64,000 bases of DNA from Amoebidium appalachense (lineage: Eukaryota > Ichthyosporea). Positions within the stretch are counted from its first letter, which is position 1. The number at the start of each line of letters is the position of its first letter. A program made the position numbers and the translations under genes. Below are positions 11,580-26,252 of this stretch, piece by piece. The notes beneath the pieces were generated by a model. It saw only the letters and a program-made list of their open reading frames with translations, ran no database searches and was not told the origin of the DNA. The DNA lies in NCBI GenBank assembly GCA_963693365.1, contig CAVNZM010000011.1, forward strand, positions 4,278,001-4,342,000. Direction: 5' to 3'.

Positions 11580-11585
11580 GCGGTA
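11052..11585. repeat. Tandem duplication of about 250 bp, poly-C and CA rich
   Basis: Two direct copies share the order: TCACT-TTGTTGTGCA, AATGTCGTGA-GGGATT, poly-C, (CCAA)n, AAAAAA, CACCACCGTCAACCA, ACACATCCC, and then (CG)n and (CA)n. The copies begin near 11052 and 11318. The second has gained about 45 C followed by about 48 bp of CA. Confidence 0.9.
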
Positions 11586-11589
11586 GACA

Positions 11590-12540
11590 CCACTACGGCA
11601 GCGCCACCGCTGCAACCACGATGCCATTGTGAGAATGAGCAGTATTGTTGGGGTCAGCATGTAACATTCCTACTTTTTTAGCTGTTTCATAATTTGATAC
11701 CTTTTTTACGCGCCAAAACTTCCATATCGTGGCTTTTGTTTGTTTGTTTAATCTTGTTTGTTTTTTTTTCGTGTTTTGTTTGTTATTACAGTTTCAATAG
11801 TGTATGAATCAGGTTGCTTTCAAAAACTTGGTGCTGTGGATGACACGGGCTCCCCCCGTGGTGCGACTGTTCTGAATCAAGTTGGTGCATTCAATGCGCG
11901 TGAGCATATTCAACACCAATTCAACACCAAAGACTTTTGTGTTTGTTCCTTCATGGGCTGAAATTGTTTCCTACTGTAACTGGGAGAAAAGGGAGGGGGG
12001 GATGCCGTCGGGGCGGGGGAAGGGGGGGAGGGAGGGAGGGAGGGGGGGGGGGGGGGGGGGGATGGAAGGAAATGCCGTATCTGAAACCCATGCAAGCTCT
12101 AAGAGAACATGCATAAGTGGTGTGTTTTGCACGAGAAGGGCAAATTGCCTGCAAAACTTGAATACGATCGTACGCGTGGAGTTGAACTTCAAGCACACAC
12201 ATCTGGGCCTACAGTGTCTCGTACTTAGAAAGGTGAACATCGTTCTCTTTGCCCCTTGAACTCTTGTTAAAACGTTTGGTTTGCATTCGAACATAATGAT
12301 GATGTGTGCCTTTCAATAATTTACTATTATTTAGCTGTGGTGTGACCTTGTACAGTTATGTGACGGCTTTTAGAATTCTCGTAATCCTACCTCGAAGCTT
12401 GTATTACTGGCCTGCATCCCCCCCGAACCCGCTATGTTCGTTCACAGTGTCTCTGTTAGACTTGCCGCATTCATATAATTGATAACAACGTGGTGATAAA
12501 GTTGGCGCATGACATTGTACTTATGTGTCGGCTCCGAATA
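11590..12540. other. Spacer with no gene recognised
   Basis: Mostly ordinary-looking sequence with one G-rich tract (11990-12061). I found no open frame with splice signals worth calling. Confidence 0.5.
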
Positions 12541-12549
12541 CTGTAATTA

Positions 12550-12550
<1 letters not shown>

Positions 12551-12596
<46 letters not shown>

Positions 12597-12630
12597 ACAC
12601 ACACACACAGTGTATACACACACACACGCC
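12551..12630. repeat. 46-base poly-C followed by CA repeat
   Basis: A pure poly-C of 46 bases passes directly into CA dinucleotides. Confidence 0.95.
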
Positions 12631-12940
12631 CCTAAGCCTCCAGCCGCCGCTGCCGCCGGCGCCCCCACTTCGGAAAATTCTAGACCTCACCCTGGTCACG
12701 AGTCGAGGGCCGTGAGAGACTCCGACCCGGGCACAGCCTGGCTGCACACCGACTCACATCCCCATACATCACACCCCCACGTCATCACCACGACCAAGTC
12801 AGGCTACACCGCTAGCGTTTCTTTTTGTGGCACAGCCGAAGCCCACCAAAGCCACCAGATAGTATTTATCTTTGCGGTTAAGTATCACCTGTCGGTGTGG
12901 CAAGGGATCCTTGGTAACTGCAGCACTGCAAGTTTAAACG
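12630..12940 (+). other. Possible coding remnant, Pro/Ala-rich
   Basis: A frame reads PKPPAAAAAGAPTSEN and continues open for about 100 codons through GHESRAVRDSDPGTAWLH. The composition is low complexity at its start and no start, acceptor or family can be assigned. Weak support only. Confidence 0.15.
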
Positions 12941-12959
12941 GTGTACCACGACATCCCCC

Positions 12960-13017
<58 letters not shown>

Positions 13018-13215
13018 CCCCTCCCCCCGGCCCCCACCTGGCAGTGCAGCATTGCAAACGCTAACGGTGTGCCACGCGAACCTTCCCCCCCCTCCCCTCT
13101 CAGCAGCATTGCAAATGCCATACGACCCCTCTCTCCCCCCTTCCTCCCCCCCCCCCCAATGTCCAGCATTACAGGCGGTGTGCCACGACGGTCCCCCCCC
13201 CTCCCCCCCACACAC
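12921..13215. repeat. Degenerate poly-C minisatellite
   Basis: Four imperfect units of roughly 50-110 bp each start like GCAGCATTGCAAACG and run through GGTGTGCCACGA or a remnant of it into poly-C; the first poly-C is about 56 bases. Units start near 12921, 13043, 13101 and 13162. Confidence 0.8.
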
Positions 13216-13219
13216 ACAC

Positions 13220-14145
13220 AAACATACACCACCACCACCACCCTTTCGACTGTTGGCCAGAACCTTTCGAGGCAATGAATTCTTCTAATTCTGGAAGACC
13301 AGCATGCATGCAATTGGTATAGTAATGTTTATCATTATTGGTTCGGCCTTTTGAAAACGTATGCAGTTTACGGCATGCACCAAGCATGCAAAAAAATCAT
13401 CATCAAAAAGCTGCTTAGTCTTTTAAAGGCAGAATAAGCACTTTCCAAACATTTGGAATTTTGGTATATCTGGTTGAACTTCACAGTCCGAAACATCAAG
13501 GCACTTGAAATTGGGCTGGGTGTTTGTAAAAAAAGTATCTATTCAACGAAATTCGTGCCAGTAATCATACAACAGGGATAACCCCAAAATTTGCAGCCAA
13601 AATTTACAGCTAGATAGTGCTACATAGTATACAGGTGTTTGAAGGGTGCAGACAGTTACATCAACCAACACACTGGATTTTACAACAATTTTGAAGTTCT
13701 CGATATCAAACGGATTTCTCAGTCTGTACATGCAGAAAAGTCCGAGCCTTATTCTGCTTAACCCTCATAGATAGAGGGTGCAGGTCAATATCCCTACCAA
13801 ACCGTGTACACGTACACCTACAATCAGCAAAATACATGTCAAGTCAAGTTGCATCTGTCAAAAGGTATCCGGAAAATACCGCAAAGCAATTAATTAGCAA
13901 TTAGACATCAGATTCAGCCTGTCTCGAAAAGGGGGGGAAAAAAAATAAAAAATGGACAATGTTACTCAAGTGGAATTCAAAATACTGAGCAAATTGTCTA
14001 CGCATATGTTATATTCAGCAGGTGTTCACTTCACATCCTCTTCCAAGCCATTCGATTCCCATTTCTCAGATTCCACATTCCACATTCTCCCCCACATCCC
14101 CCACGATCATATCTCCTATCAACCCCGAAAGTTATCCAGAAACAC
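13220..14145. other. Spacer, nothing recognised
   Basis: Low GC, non-repetitive sequence without convincing open frames on either strand. It lies downstream of the minus-strand gene that ends at 14251. Confidence 0.5.
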
Positions 14146-14293
14146 TATCCCACCGATATCTCTAGACAGAGGCCGATTTCCTCCTCTCGCCATTACTCCC
14201 CACAGCACCTCCAAACTTCCAATTTTCATACAACTATCCCACCGATATCTCTAGACGGAAGCTGAATTCCTCCTCTCGCCATTGCTCCCCATA
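14146..14293. repeat. Near-perfect 55-bp duplication spanning a stop codon
   Basis: CTATCCCACCGATATCTCTA, then GAC, a purine-rich stretch, and TTCCTCCTCTCGCCATT-CTCCCCA occurs at 14146 and again at 14235. The right copy forms the last 15 or so codons and stop of the minus-strand gene; the left copy lies in its 3' untranslated region. Confidence 0.9.
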
Positions 14294-14712
14294 GACAAAA
14301 ACTGCGAAATCCACGGTGCCGACCTCTGCAGAGCCGCCAGCCTCGCCCTCATTGGTGGAGCCGCGCCGCCCATCATACCCGCCTTGCCCGAATCCTTCAT
14401 TGATTGGTCGGAAATCATGACCGCCGGTGACGGGTTCATAACAACATGCGTGACTTGCGTGACCTGAACGGGCATCGGGCGAATTTGCGGGTGGTGGCGT
14501 CCGCCGACAACCGGGGAAGGGGGTTGTGCGTCCTGTACGAGTTCAGGCCTTAACACGTTGTTACTGTGTCGGATAACTTTTGCTCTGTTGTGGAGGTTAA
14601 GGTTGACCCTGCTGTCCGGGTGGGACTCCATCTCGTTGAGTTTGTAGTAGATCAGCTCAGAGCGGATGTAGTGCTTGTCTTCGTCTGTAAGATGCACTTT
14701 GGGCTCGCCTGT

Positions 14713-14759
<47 letters not shown>

Positions 14760-14955
14760 GGGGGAGGGGGGAGCAGTGTGTGTGTGTAAGACGGTATGTC
14801 TGGAGCTGGGGGAGGGGATTGGAAGAAGGGGAAAGGAGGGGAACGAAAGGGTTGGGGGGATGGGGGAAAGGGGGGAAGGGGAGAAGGGGGGGTTGGGAGG
14901 GAGGGAGGAGGGGGGCGCAGAGAGGAGGAGGGCAAGGGGTAGAGGGAAAGGTGTT

Positions 14956-15011
<56 letters not shown>

Positions 15012-17579
15012 TGTGTGTGTGCAGCGAGGAAGGGGAGGGGGAAGAACCGAGAGGGAGAGGAGAAAGAAAAGAAAACACGAGGGTTGTGTGTGTTGAGATA
15101 AGGGTGGGAGGGCAAGAGAAAGAGGAGGAGACAACGGTTTGGGTCAATATTGATCGTGCATGTGTTTTGATTCTTGTATAGTTACGGTGTGTTGTCAGAA
15201 CGCCGAGAAGTACATGAATGCTGGTTATAAAAAAAAATCAAACGTCTATTGCATACGTATTCCTGTTTTGTGTGCGTGTGTATAATGTTCATGTGTGTTT
15301 GTGTGTGGGTGTGCATGCGCATGTGCACACGTGCGCGCGCGTATGTCTGTGACTGTCTGTGCGCCTGAACCGTGCCTCACGGTATGTGTTTGTGGGTGTT
15401 TGTATTCTAGGAAAGTGACGTCTGTGTGTGTCGGTATTGTGGTGGTCAGGCGGTGGGGGAGGGGCGGGGATGGGGCGGGGGGGAGGGAGGGGGGAGAAAA
15501 ATGTCTGCAAATGGTGTTCTTCAAGTAGTCAGGTGGAGCATCTCTAGTAACCCCCGTTCTTTCCACGACTGCATGTTCTCTTTCGACGAGGCCTAACTAT
15601 TACCAACCCCCCCCCCCCCCCCCCCCCCCCCCGCCGAACACACACACACCTAACGTCTTTCTCTCCCCCTCCCCCCCACCCCCGCACCCCCCCCCCCCCC
15701 CCCCCCCCCCTTTCCTCCCTCCTTTCCCCCTCGCCCTCCCCGACCCCACAAGCCTTCCCCTGGCCTCACCATCGATGTTGAGTAAATTTAATGACAGCTG
15801 ATATCAACAAACAGAAACACCTATATGACTACATTCCAACGTGAAATGTGTGTGTGTTGGGGGGAGGGGGGGGGGGGGAATGGGGGGGGGGGGGGGGGGG
15901 GGGAGTGGTATAATGTGTTACAGGCTTTCGGAGTACACGGTGATGACGGACAAACACCATGCAGAGTGCAAAGCAACCATAGGAATATGCAAATTAGGCA
16001 CAGCCCATCTTCAGGGAGGGGGAGAGGAGGGGAGGGGGGGGGGGGGGGGGGGGGGGCACGGGGGGGGAGGAGGGGCCAAGCAATACACAGTACGCGACTT
16101 GAAGGCGGTGGTGGTGGTGGGGAGGGGGGGACGGGGGTTACCTCTCGGATAGTCCTCGGGGCTGTGTGTCAGCTTAATTGGTGCCTGTGTGTTAAAGCGA
16201 ACTCCGAATGCCTTTTTTGGCGTGGCATGTGTGTGGCCAATCTTTAAGATGCCTGGCCTTTGTCGTTTGACCTAATAAAGGAATAAGGGAATAATACCCG
16301 TTTTAGAAAACTTGATAATGTTCTGAAAGGTATGCAAAAACGCAGGGAAGGAATTTGGTGTGGAATGCAACGAAAATCCTTGAGTGTGCAAACAAATATC
16401 AATCACAGACTGAGGGAAACAGTCGGTTGTGGCGATTGAGGGTTTTGGTGAATGTGTTTTTTTTTTTTTGTTTTTTTTTTTTTTTTTTTTTTTTTTTGGG
16501 GGGGGGGGGGTTTGAATGCGGAACACGGTACGAAGTACGCATACACGATGAGAAGCATGGTGCAGGACACATTCAAAGGCAAACATTCAAGTATGCAACA
16601 TCAGCCATGTGCACAGTATGCGCCATAAGCAGAGCCCATCCTCAGGGAGGACCCAAGTCATCAATTGCGTCTGAGTTTCGACCCATTAGCCCGCGTATAT
16701 ACGACGCTCCAACTCAGACAGCAGCATCAACTGAACTTGGGCGGGTCAACCCGTCTTGATCAAAGACGAGCAGGGTTGCTTATGCAAGCAAGGTGAGCAA
16801 AACGGTGAAGATGTGTGTGCAAACTAAAGCAGTGCAGCGAAAAATGCGTATGTGCTTACAGATGCACGACACAGAGCAACCATGCCCGGTTGCATGGAAG
16901 TAAAGCGGTCTCTCCACACAGTGGTCTGTCCTGAAAGGACACCTCTGAAAGAAGACTGGGGGGTTTTGAATGCGGAACACGGTACGAAGTACGCATACAC
17001 GACGAGAAGCATGGTGCAGGACACATGCAAAGGCAAACATTCAAGTATGCAACATCAGCCATGTGCACAGTATGCGTCATAAGCAGAGCCCATCCTCAGG
17101 GAGGACCCAAGGGGGGGGGGGACTGGAGGTGCTTGGTTTTTGGGTATTAGTGAGTGTGTTTCTAGATTTCCTTTCCTCCTCCTTCCAAGGCTGTGTGTAT
17201 GTGAGGGGGGTGGGTGGGTGGGGGCGGGAGAATGGGAGGGGGAGGAGGGGAGAGAGGGGGAAGGGGGGAGAGAGAGAGAGAGAGAGAGAGGGTGGAGGGA
17301 GGGAACACACAAGACGGCTCACAGAATGCATCAACGATGGATTATTCTGATATAAGCATATTGCCATCTTTGAAAGTGGTCAGGGGAGACTTTCTGCTAG
17401 TTCTACCATATAGTTCCCGTGAATGTCACTTTGGGTAAACACCGCAAAAAAACGACTCCAAAAAGGCCAGAAACACGTAAAAAACAAGATAAAAACAGAA
17501 CCTATTACTAGTCACGGGGGGTACCATGCCTTCAAACAACAAGAGTAGTGGTGATTAAACAACAAGAGTAGTGGTGATC

Positions 17580-17610
<31 letters not shown>

Positions 17611-18323
17611 AAAAAAAAAAAAAAAAAGAGAGTGGGGGGAGGAGGGGGGGGGGGTGCACAAACACTAAGACAACCTCATGGACCTGCACAAACCACAAAA
17701 AAACAAAAAAAAACAAACAAAAAAAAGAAACAAAAAACAAACAAACAATAAGAATGTGAATTGGGCAAACCTCCCAAATTCCCCCCAATGCAACGAAGGG
17801 CGAAAGCAACTTTGGGAAAGGGTGAGTATGAGGATATGCATTATGGACGTATGCGTGTAAGCGTGCACGTTTGTACGTGTGTGGGTGTGTGTCTGTGTGC
17901 GTGTACTTGTATGTCTTTGTTTGCGTGTCTGTTTTTGTGCACACGCAGGTGTGTGTATGCATCCGTGTGTCTGTGTGTTTGTGTGCTTGTGTCTGTGTGT
18001 GCGCGCTTCTGCATCCATTTGTGTGTGTTTGTGTGCAAGTGTGTGTGTGTGTGTGTGCCATGGTGTGCATGCTCAATGGGAGGGTTGAAGGGAAAACGGA
18101 GAGATGGGTGAGGGGGGGGGGGGGGGGGGGGGGGGAGAGAAAGAAAGAGAGAGAGAGATAAGGAGGGGGGGAGGGAGGTACTGCTACCCACCTGCTCTGT
18201 GAGTGAGCGTTGGGAGGGGGCCTTGTCGATCTGCACATCTGTAAATTCCTCATCGCGAATGCGCAGTTTGCTGGCACTGCCAACGCGCAGGGTGGGTTGA
18301 ATTTCGCGCACCGTGAAAGTCAT
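14251..18323 (-). CDS. Uncharacterised protein, first and last exons
   Basis: Exon 1 (18323-18192, 44 codons, phase 0) begins [20 protein letters not shown] and ends LTEQ before a GTGGGT donor. The last exon (14708-14251) follows a CA-rich acceptor, needs one base from its predecessor, and runs about 151 codons: [20 protein letters not shown], then a basic stretch [16 protein letters not shown], then a Pro/Met/Ser-rich tail. The phases of the two exons do not meet, so at least one exon between them is missing from this model, or they belong to two genes. I do not recognise the protein. The tail is low complexity and its final residues come from a local duplication. Confidence 0.45.
14719..15025. 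repeat. (GT)n, poly-G and G/A-rich compound tract
   Basis: GT repeat, about 30 G, about 190 bp of G/A, then about 60 bp of GT. It lies just upstream, on the minus strand, of the last exon of the 14.25-18.3 kb gene. Confidence 0.9.
15610..15712. repeat. Poly-C tracts
   Basis: Two C tracts of about 25 bases at 15607-15632 and 15688-15710, separated by CA and mixed pyrimidines. Confidence 0.85.
15905..16020 (+). repeat. Diverged fragment of the poly-G-flanked repeat
   Basis: Between poly-G tracts, the blocks GGAGTACACGGTGATGACGG, ACCATGCAGAGTGCAAAGC, ATATGCAAATTAGGCA and AGCCCATCTTCAGGGAGG follow the order of the family, but with many changes. Confidence 0.55.
16511..16904 (+). repeat. Poly-G-flanked repeat, full-length copy
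   Basis: 394 bp from TTTGAATGCGGAACACGG to GGTTGCATGGAAGTAA. Preceded by about 30 T and 14 G. It contains TCTGAGTTTCGACCC (a weak match to a Pol III B box), the hairpin TTGCTT-ATGC-AAGCAA and, at the 3' end, the inverted repeat CCATGC-CCGGTT-GCATGG. Near-identical copies sit at 50297 and 54692. No protein is encoded. A SINE or other non-autonomous element is the best guess. Confidence 0.8.
16965..17112 (+). repeat. Poly-G-flanked repeat, 5' fragment
   Basis: A second copy 60 bp downstream repeats the first 145 bp of the element and stops at GGACCCAAG, where poly-G begins. The stop point lies near the end of the similarity in other truncated copies. Confidence 0.85.
17521..17640. repeat. 23-bp tandem duplication, then poly-C / poly-A
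   Basis: AAACAACAAGAGTAGTGGTG with ATT or ATC at its end occurs twice in tandem (about 17532 and 17556), then about 21 C pass directly into about 26 A. Confidence 0.9.
18113..18170. repeat. Poly-G then (GA)n
   Basis: About 23 G followed by AGAGAAAGAAAGAGAGAGAG, lying just inside the first intron of the minus-strand gene. Confidence 0.85.
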
Positions 18324-18357
18324 CGTGAAATCGGGATACAAACACGAAAAACGGCCA

Positions 18358-18410
18358 CGATTTTACGGAAGTTTTGAGATTTTACGGAAGTTTTGAGATT
18401 TACGGACAGT
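18358..18410 (-). promoter_or_regulatory. Short tandem repeat just upstream of the 18.3-kb start
   Basis: GATTTTACGGAAGTTTTGA occurs twice and then a third time in part (GATTTACGGA), 35-85 bp upstream of the minus-strand start codon. A promoter or leader role is inferred from position only. Confidence 0.35.
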
Positions 18411-18599
18411 CGGCAAGAGTAGAAACGACTGGTGTGCACTGGTACCCTAACGGGGTAAGTTTCACACCTGTGGAGGGGTAAGTATGTGTTAGGTGTGTTT
18501 ATGATTGCATCATTAGGCAATATGAACAACGACACATCTAGTCACAAACCTCAAAAAGGCATACGCGGTGTCATGGAAAGATGGTTCATGATGGACAGA

Positions 18600-18903
18600 A
18601 CGCACATACACACACTTATCTGTTCCCTCACACTTTCAGGCATATACACATGCACGTGTAGAACACGTGCACGCACACGATGTACAAACACAATGATACA
18701 CCACACACGACACACACACGCACACCACAAACCACACATATGAATCAAACACAAAAGCACACACACAGACCCACCCACCCACACCCACCCACCCGCACGC
18801 AGCATGCAAACGCACACACGCAAGCATATACACACACAGACCCATCCACCCACACACCCACACTCGCACACACACAAGCAGCACCTAAGGAACACAGCAC
18901 ACA

Positions 18904-18934
<31 letters not shown>

Positions 18935-18982
18935 CACACAGACACACACACACAAGACACACACACACACACACACACACAC
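18600..18982. repeat. Degenerate CA-rich array
   Basis: CA dinucleotides with CACG, CACC and CAGA variants, ending in about 65 bp of nearly pure CA. Confidence 0.9.
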
Positions 18983-19283
18983 CATACCCGGTGACATATG
19001 GACACAATCTGCTTCTTTGTGATGACCAATATTACGTGGAAACATGAAGGTGGTGCATAGTCTCCACTTTTAACACTCATTTTTACTTCTGTGTGAGGGG
19101 TACATGTATGCGCTCAACCCAGCTTCCCAGTTGATGGGAAGGAGAGAGGGGGGGAGGGCGGGGGGTTTACATGTGCACGAGTGTAGACGCCTGTGTGTCG
19201 CTATGTGCTTCTGGGTATATGTGTGGTGGCATGGCATGGTGTTCTTACATTCTTGCAAATGTGTTCGTGGGCGTGCCTACAGT

Positions 19284-19289
19284 GTGTGT

Positions 19290-19361
<72 letters not shown>

Positions 19362-19390
19362 TGTGTGTCTGTGTATGTAAGTGTGTGTGT
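19284..19390. repeat. (GT)n microsatellite
   Basis: About 70 bp of pure GT, then GT with ATGT and CTGT variants. Confidence 0.95.
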
Positions 19391-19399
19391 CACAGTGTG

Positions 19400-20600
19400 C
19401 ATGAATGTTTGCGCATTTCTCCGCCTTGCAATGTATTCCTGTGTGGGTGTGTGCGTAAACAGCTGAGCATGTATGTGTGCATGCATTAGGCACGTGCGTG
19501 TGCGTGTATGCCCGTGTGAGGTTGTGCATGTGAAATACACCCGTTGAGTGTGTGGGCCTGTATCGAAACAGGCTAGCGCATTGTGCACCTTTGCATGCTT
19601 TTAGGACTGTGCTGCTGTGTGCATGTGTGCTGCATGTGTGCATGCAGTGCAGATGTATAGTACTAGTAAGGTTGTCCGTGCAATGTGTGTTTGTCTGCCT
19701 GTGCGTGGACGTGGTATGTGTTGAAAGTTGTGAAGCAAAACCGACATCCACGTCCAACGCTTGTGTGCATAAAAATTTATGTGATTGAACGCATGTAATA
19801 GTACACGAGCAACCAACACAGTGCAATTATGCTGTTATGTCCTACAAGATGGGCAAGGCTTCGAACATTCAAGCAACATCAGGCTAGATTATTTTAATGT
19901 GGGTTCAAACACTTTGCTGTGGATGTTGAGGCTTCAGTTCCATTCTTTCCATTTTCTCTCACTCTCAGTGGCGGAACGTACTCTGAGTATTGACCTGTTT
20001 TCCATAAGCAAGAAAGCACTGCTGTGAAGCACGTACATGCAACCAAAAACACTTGTGTTGTGGCACTTCAAAGGCAACTGTTTTGATGAACCACACCAGC
20101 ATCTCTTCCTTTCCTACATGTTCATGCAAAGATTAGAGGCGGCTTACCTGCCGTTGCCTGCAGTCGCCCTAGCTCCAGGTAAACATTCACGAATTCAAGT
20201 CTCCTTCTCAACCGAGTAATAATAAGAAGGTAAAGCGGCTGTGGTTTTTTTCGTTGTGAGGAAGGGGAAAACTGGATGGAACAGTTGTGTGCATGCCGCG
20301 ATGACAACGAAGCGGGAGATTGCAGGGCTTTTGATTGGACGACACAAAGAACTATGGAGTAGTGTAGAGCTTCTCAAAAGCAAGCCAGACATTCCCATGT
20401 TGTCAAAATTTTACCTCTATTTAGGTGGGATCTTCACTATAGCTCTAGATATGCAAATAATGTTTTAACATATATTTAGATTTTTAGCGTGATTTAATTC
20501 CTTGGAAAATTACTTGGTATGAGGCACTGAGCCTTTAAGCTAATAGTAATAACAGGTGGGGTCATCGATAGCAAACAAACAACTCTCTTACTCTCCTTTG
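19400..20600. other. Spacer, nothing recognised
   Basis: GT/GC-rich near the left end, otherwise ordinary sequence. I see no exon with convincing splice sites. Confidence 0.45.
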
Positions 20601-20611
20601 GGATAAAGCAA

Positions 20612-20706
20612 ACCATGCTTTGATTGGCTCACTAAAGATGAGAAGCAGAAGGTATTCACCAATCAGAACATCGACTTCCCTTTCAGATTGCTTCAACCAA
20701 TCACAA
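20612..20706 (+). promoter_or_regulatory. Cluster of three CCAAT boxes
   Basis: GATTGGCT at about 20620, ACCAATCAG at about 20658 and ACCAATCAC at about 20696 lie 180-270 bp upstream of the ATG at 20887. CCAAT boxes bind NF-Y/HAP complexes in eukaryotes. The spacing supports a promoter for the plus-strand gene that follows. Confidence 0.4.
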
Positions 20707-20886
20707 ACTACTTCATAATGAGCCTCCGAATTCCAGCAATAGAGATCTCAACCGTCAGCACCGAATGATTGCTTTCTACGTTAGCCGTGACTCGTGAAGT
20801 TCACCAAAAAAAAAAAAAAAAAAAAAAGAATGGTTGGTTGGAAAGGACAAATGTTCTAAAGAAGGCACCTGTGTGCTGAACATAAG

Positions 20887-24257
<3,371 letters not shown>

Positions 24258-24569
24258 CATTGTTCTGCTCTCTACCCTGTCTTCTCGTGTATCGTTTCTC
24301 TCCTTGGTTGTGGGGATTGCTCCTGCGTTATTCCTGTGCACGTTGATGCAAGGTGCTGTGCCACGTTTGCTGATTTTTTCCATCCTTGAGACCCAGCTTT
24401 GAGATCCCCTCCCCCCTCCCCCCTCCCCCCTACCCCCACCCCCCCTCCGCCCCTCATATGCAGGCGTGTTTCTCCTCTCAACCCTATGATGCATGCCACT
24501 AACCGTCCACTCCCCATTTTCACCCCCCATTTTAATTACCTGTCGCCAGATGTAAGCATTTGCGCACCC

Positions 24570-24697
24570 ACCCACCCACTCACCCACCCACACACACACA
24601 CACACACATACACACACCCACACACCCGCACACACACACACACACACACACATACACACATACACACACACACACACACACAAACACACACATACAC

Positions 24698-24728
<31 letters not shown>

Positions 24729-24912
24729 GACAGAGAGAGAGATATACACATGCTCACCCACTCGCGTCTCATTCGTACACACCCATAAACCCACGGACAT
24801 ACACACACCCCTACACACACAAATCACAATCACACATGAGTTTGCACTTACACACACACACACACACGTACACGTACACACACACACGTACACACACACA
24901 CGCACACACAGG
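24570..24912. repeat. CA-rich array
   Basis: About 170 bp of CA with ATAC and CCAC variants, a short GA run, then further CA with CACGTACA units. Confidence 0.95.
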
Positions 24913-25071
24913 GTGGATGCTGTGTCCGTCACCGACCCCCCTCTCCGTGTTTCTCATCCACACCACCCCGATTGGTATCTTTGCCGTCCTCTTGACCCGT
25001 CCAGACCCTCTCCGGCCACCGCGGTCTCAGCCAATAGTTGAGGGCCTGTGTGCTATATTTAGAGCATGACG

Positions 25072-25417
25072 TCACTTAAATGATATTCCTATGAATGCTG
25101 AGGTGACGGGCCCATTGATGCTTTAGTAATAACAATATAATGTCGTGGCTGTAGTAGTCCGATTCATGTAGTTCTTGTATGTTTTGCCCAACTATAGCCG
25201 AATGTTTTGTTAGCTACAGGTAAAATTTCCGGAAATGGTGAATCTGAATATGTTATGTGCGTATGGGGCATGCCCTGCTGTAGCCGTATACAGGAGGCTG
25301 TGGTGAGAGTGCATATTAGGGATAGTTGTACTTTTCCTCTTTCTTGTTTGCTTTATTTCTTTTCTTTTCTTTTCTTTTTTCTTTTCTTTCCTTTCCTTTC
25401 CTTCCTTCCTTTCTTTC

Positions 25418-25497
<80 letters not shown>

Positions 25498-25925
25498 GAG
25501 GGGGGGGGGGGGGGGGGGGGGGGGGACCGGAGAGTTATAAATTAGTTGTTTTATTGGGATTCGTACTTCGTACTGCCAATCAAATTCTGTTCGATCAGAA
25601 TCGGTCTTGGGTTTTTGTTTACGTGCACAAAAGATGGTGCTTGTTGAATATTCGTCAATGCGAATTTGATTTAGTGGTATTTTGGTTTTTACAATTTTGC
25701 TAGCTTTTTATTCTTTAATGGCCATAGGGGTTATATACTTATGTACATAATGAAGCAGAAGATGCATCATTGGGCAAAATTTAATAAAGATTTAACGTAC
25801 GCTTACTGCTGTATGTACTACAGGCGTTGCACTGAGATCATCGTGATGGAAATTTCCGTTGTATGGTGGTTTCGGTGTGTCCAAGTGCATGAAAAATCTA
25901 CAAACCGAAACGTGATTATATAGGT
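25072..25925. other. Spacer with a poly-T to poly-G tract
   Basis: A (TTTTC)n stretch and about 22 T run directly into about 38 G and a further G tract (25360-25525). The remainder is AT-rich and shows no gene. Confidence 0.6.
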
Positions 25926-26239
25926 CGTAGCCCCAAAAAATCTACGGTACTATAAGCTTTATGGTCTTATCAGCTGCGGCCAGGGCCAGCATGTCTATGG
26001 TATCACTGGCTGTGGGCGCTGTAGTGGGCACCCAAGTCCATCGTGCGCCCATAGGCCGCACTGTAGGTCGCATCAAACGCGTGGCTGCTGCGTGCAAACC
26101 GCCGGAAGTTCTTGCTGTGGCGCCGGGCAAACGGGCACTTGGACGCACTGCCGGCCAGCCTCTGCACGTTCTGCTGCGCCAGCAGCGCGTCGTTGACGTG
26201 TAGTGCCACTGCACGCTGGCGTTGGCGACGGTGATGGTG

Positions 26240-26252
26240 CCTGTGAGGGTGT
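26240..26252 (-). repeat. LINE target-site duplication, 3' side
   Basis: ACACCCTCACAGG on the minus strand, directly after the A-rich tail; identical to 28258-28270, and the adjoining bases differ on both sides. Confidence 0.9.

Noticed and set aside
14281-14467. Plus-strand frame opposite the 14.25-kb gene
   Set aside because: Shadow of the minus-strand exon, which has the splice acceptor.
15500-15595. Middle exon ([14 protein letters not shown]) of the 14.25-18.3 kb gene
   Set aside because: Open and in phase with exon 1, but the acceptor lacks a pyrimidine tract and the end phase does not fit the last exon.
16660-16700. Definite Pol III promoter in the poly-G-flanked repeat
   Set aside because: GTTTCGACCC is only a partial B-box match and I could not find a matching A box at the right spacing.
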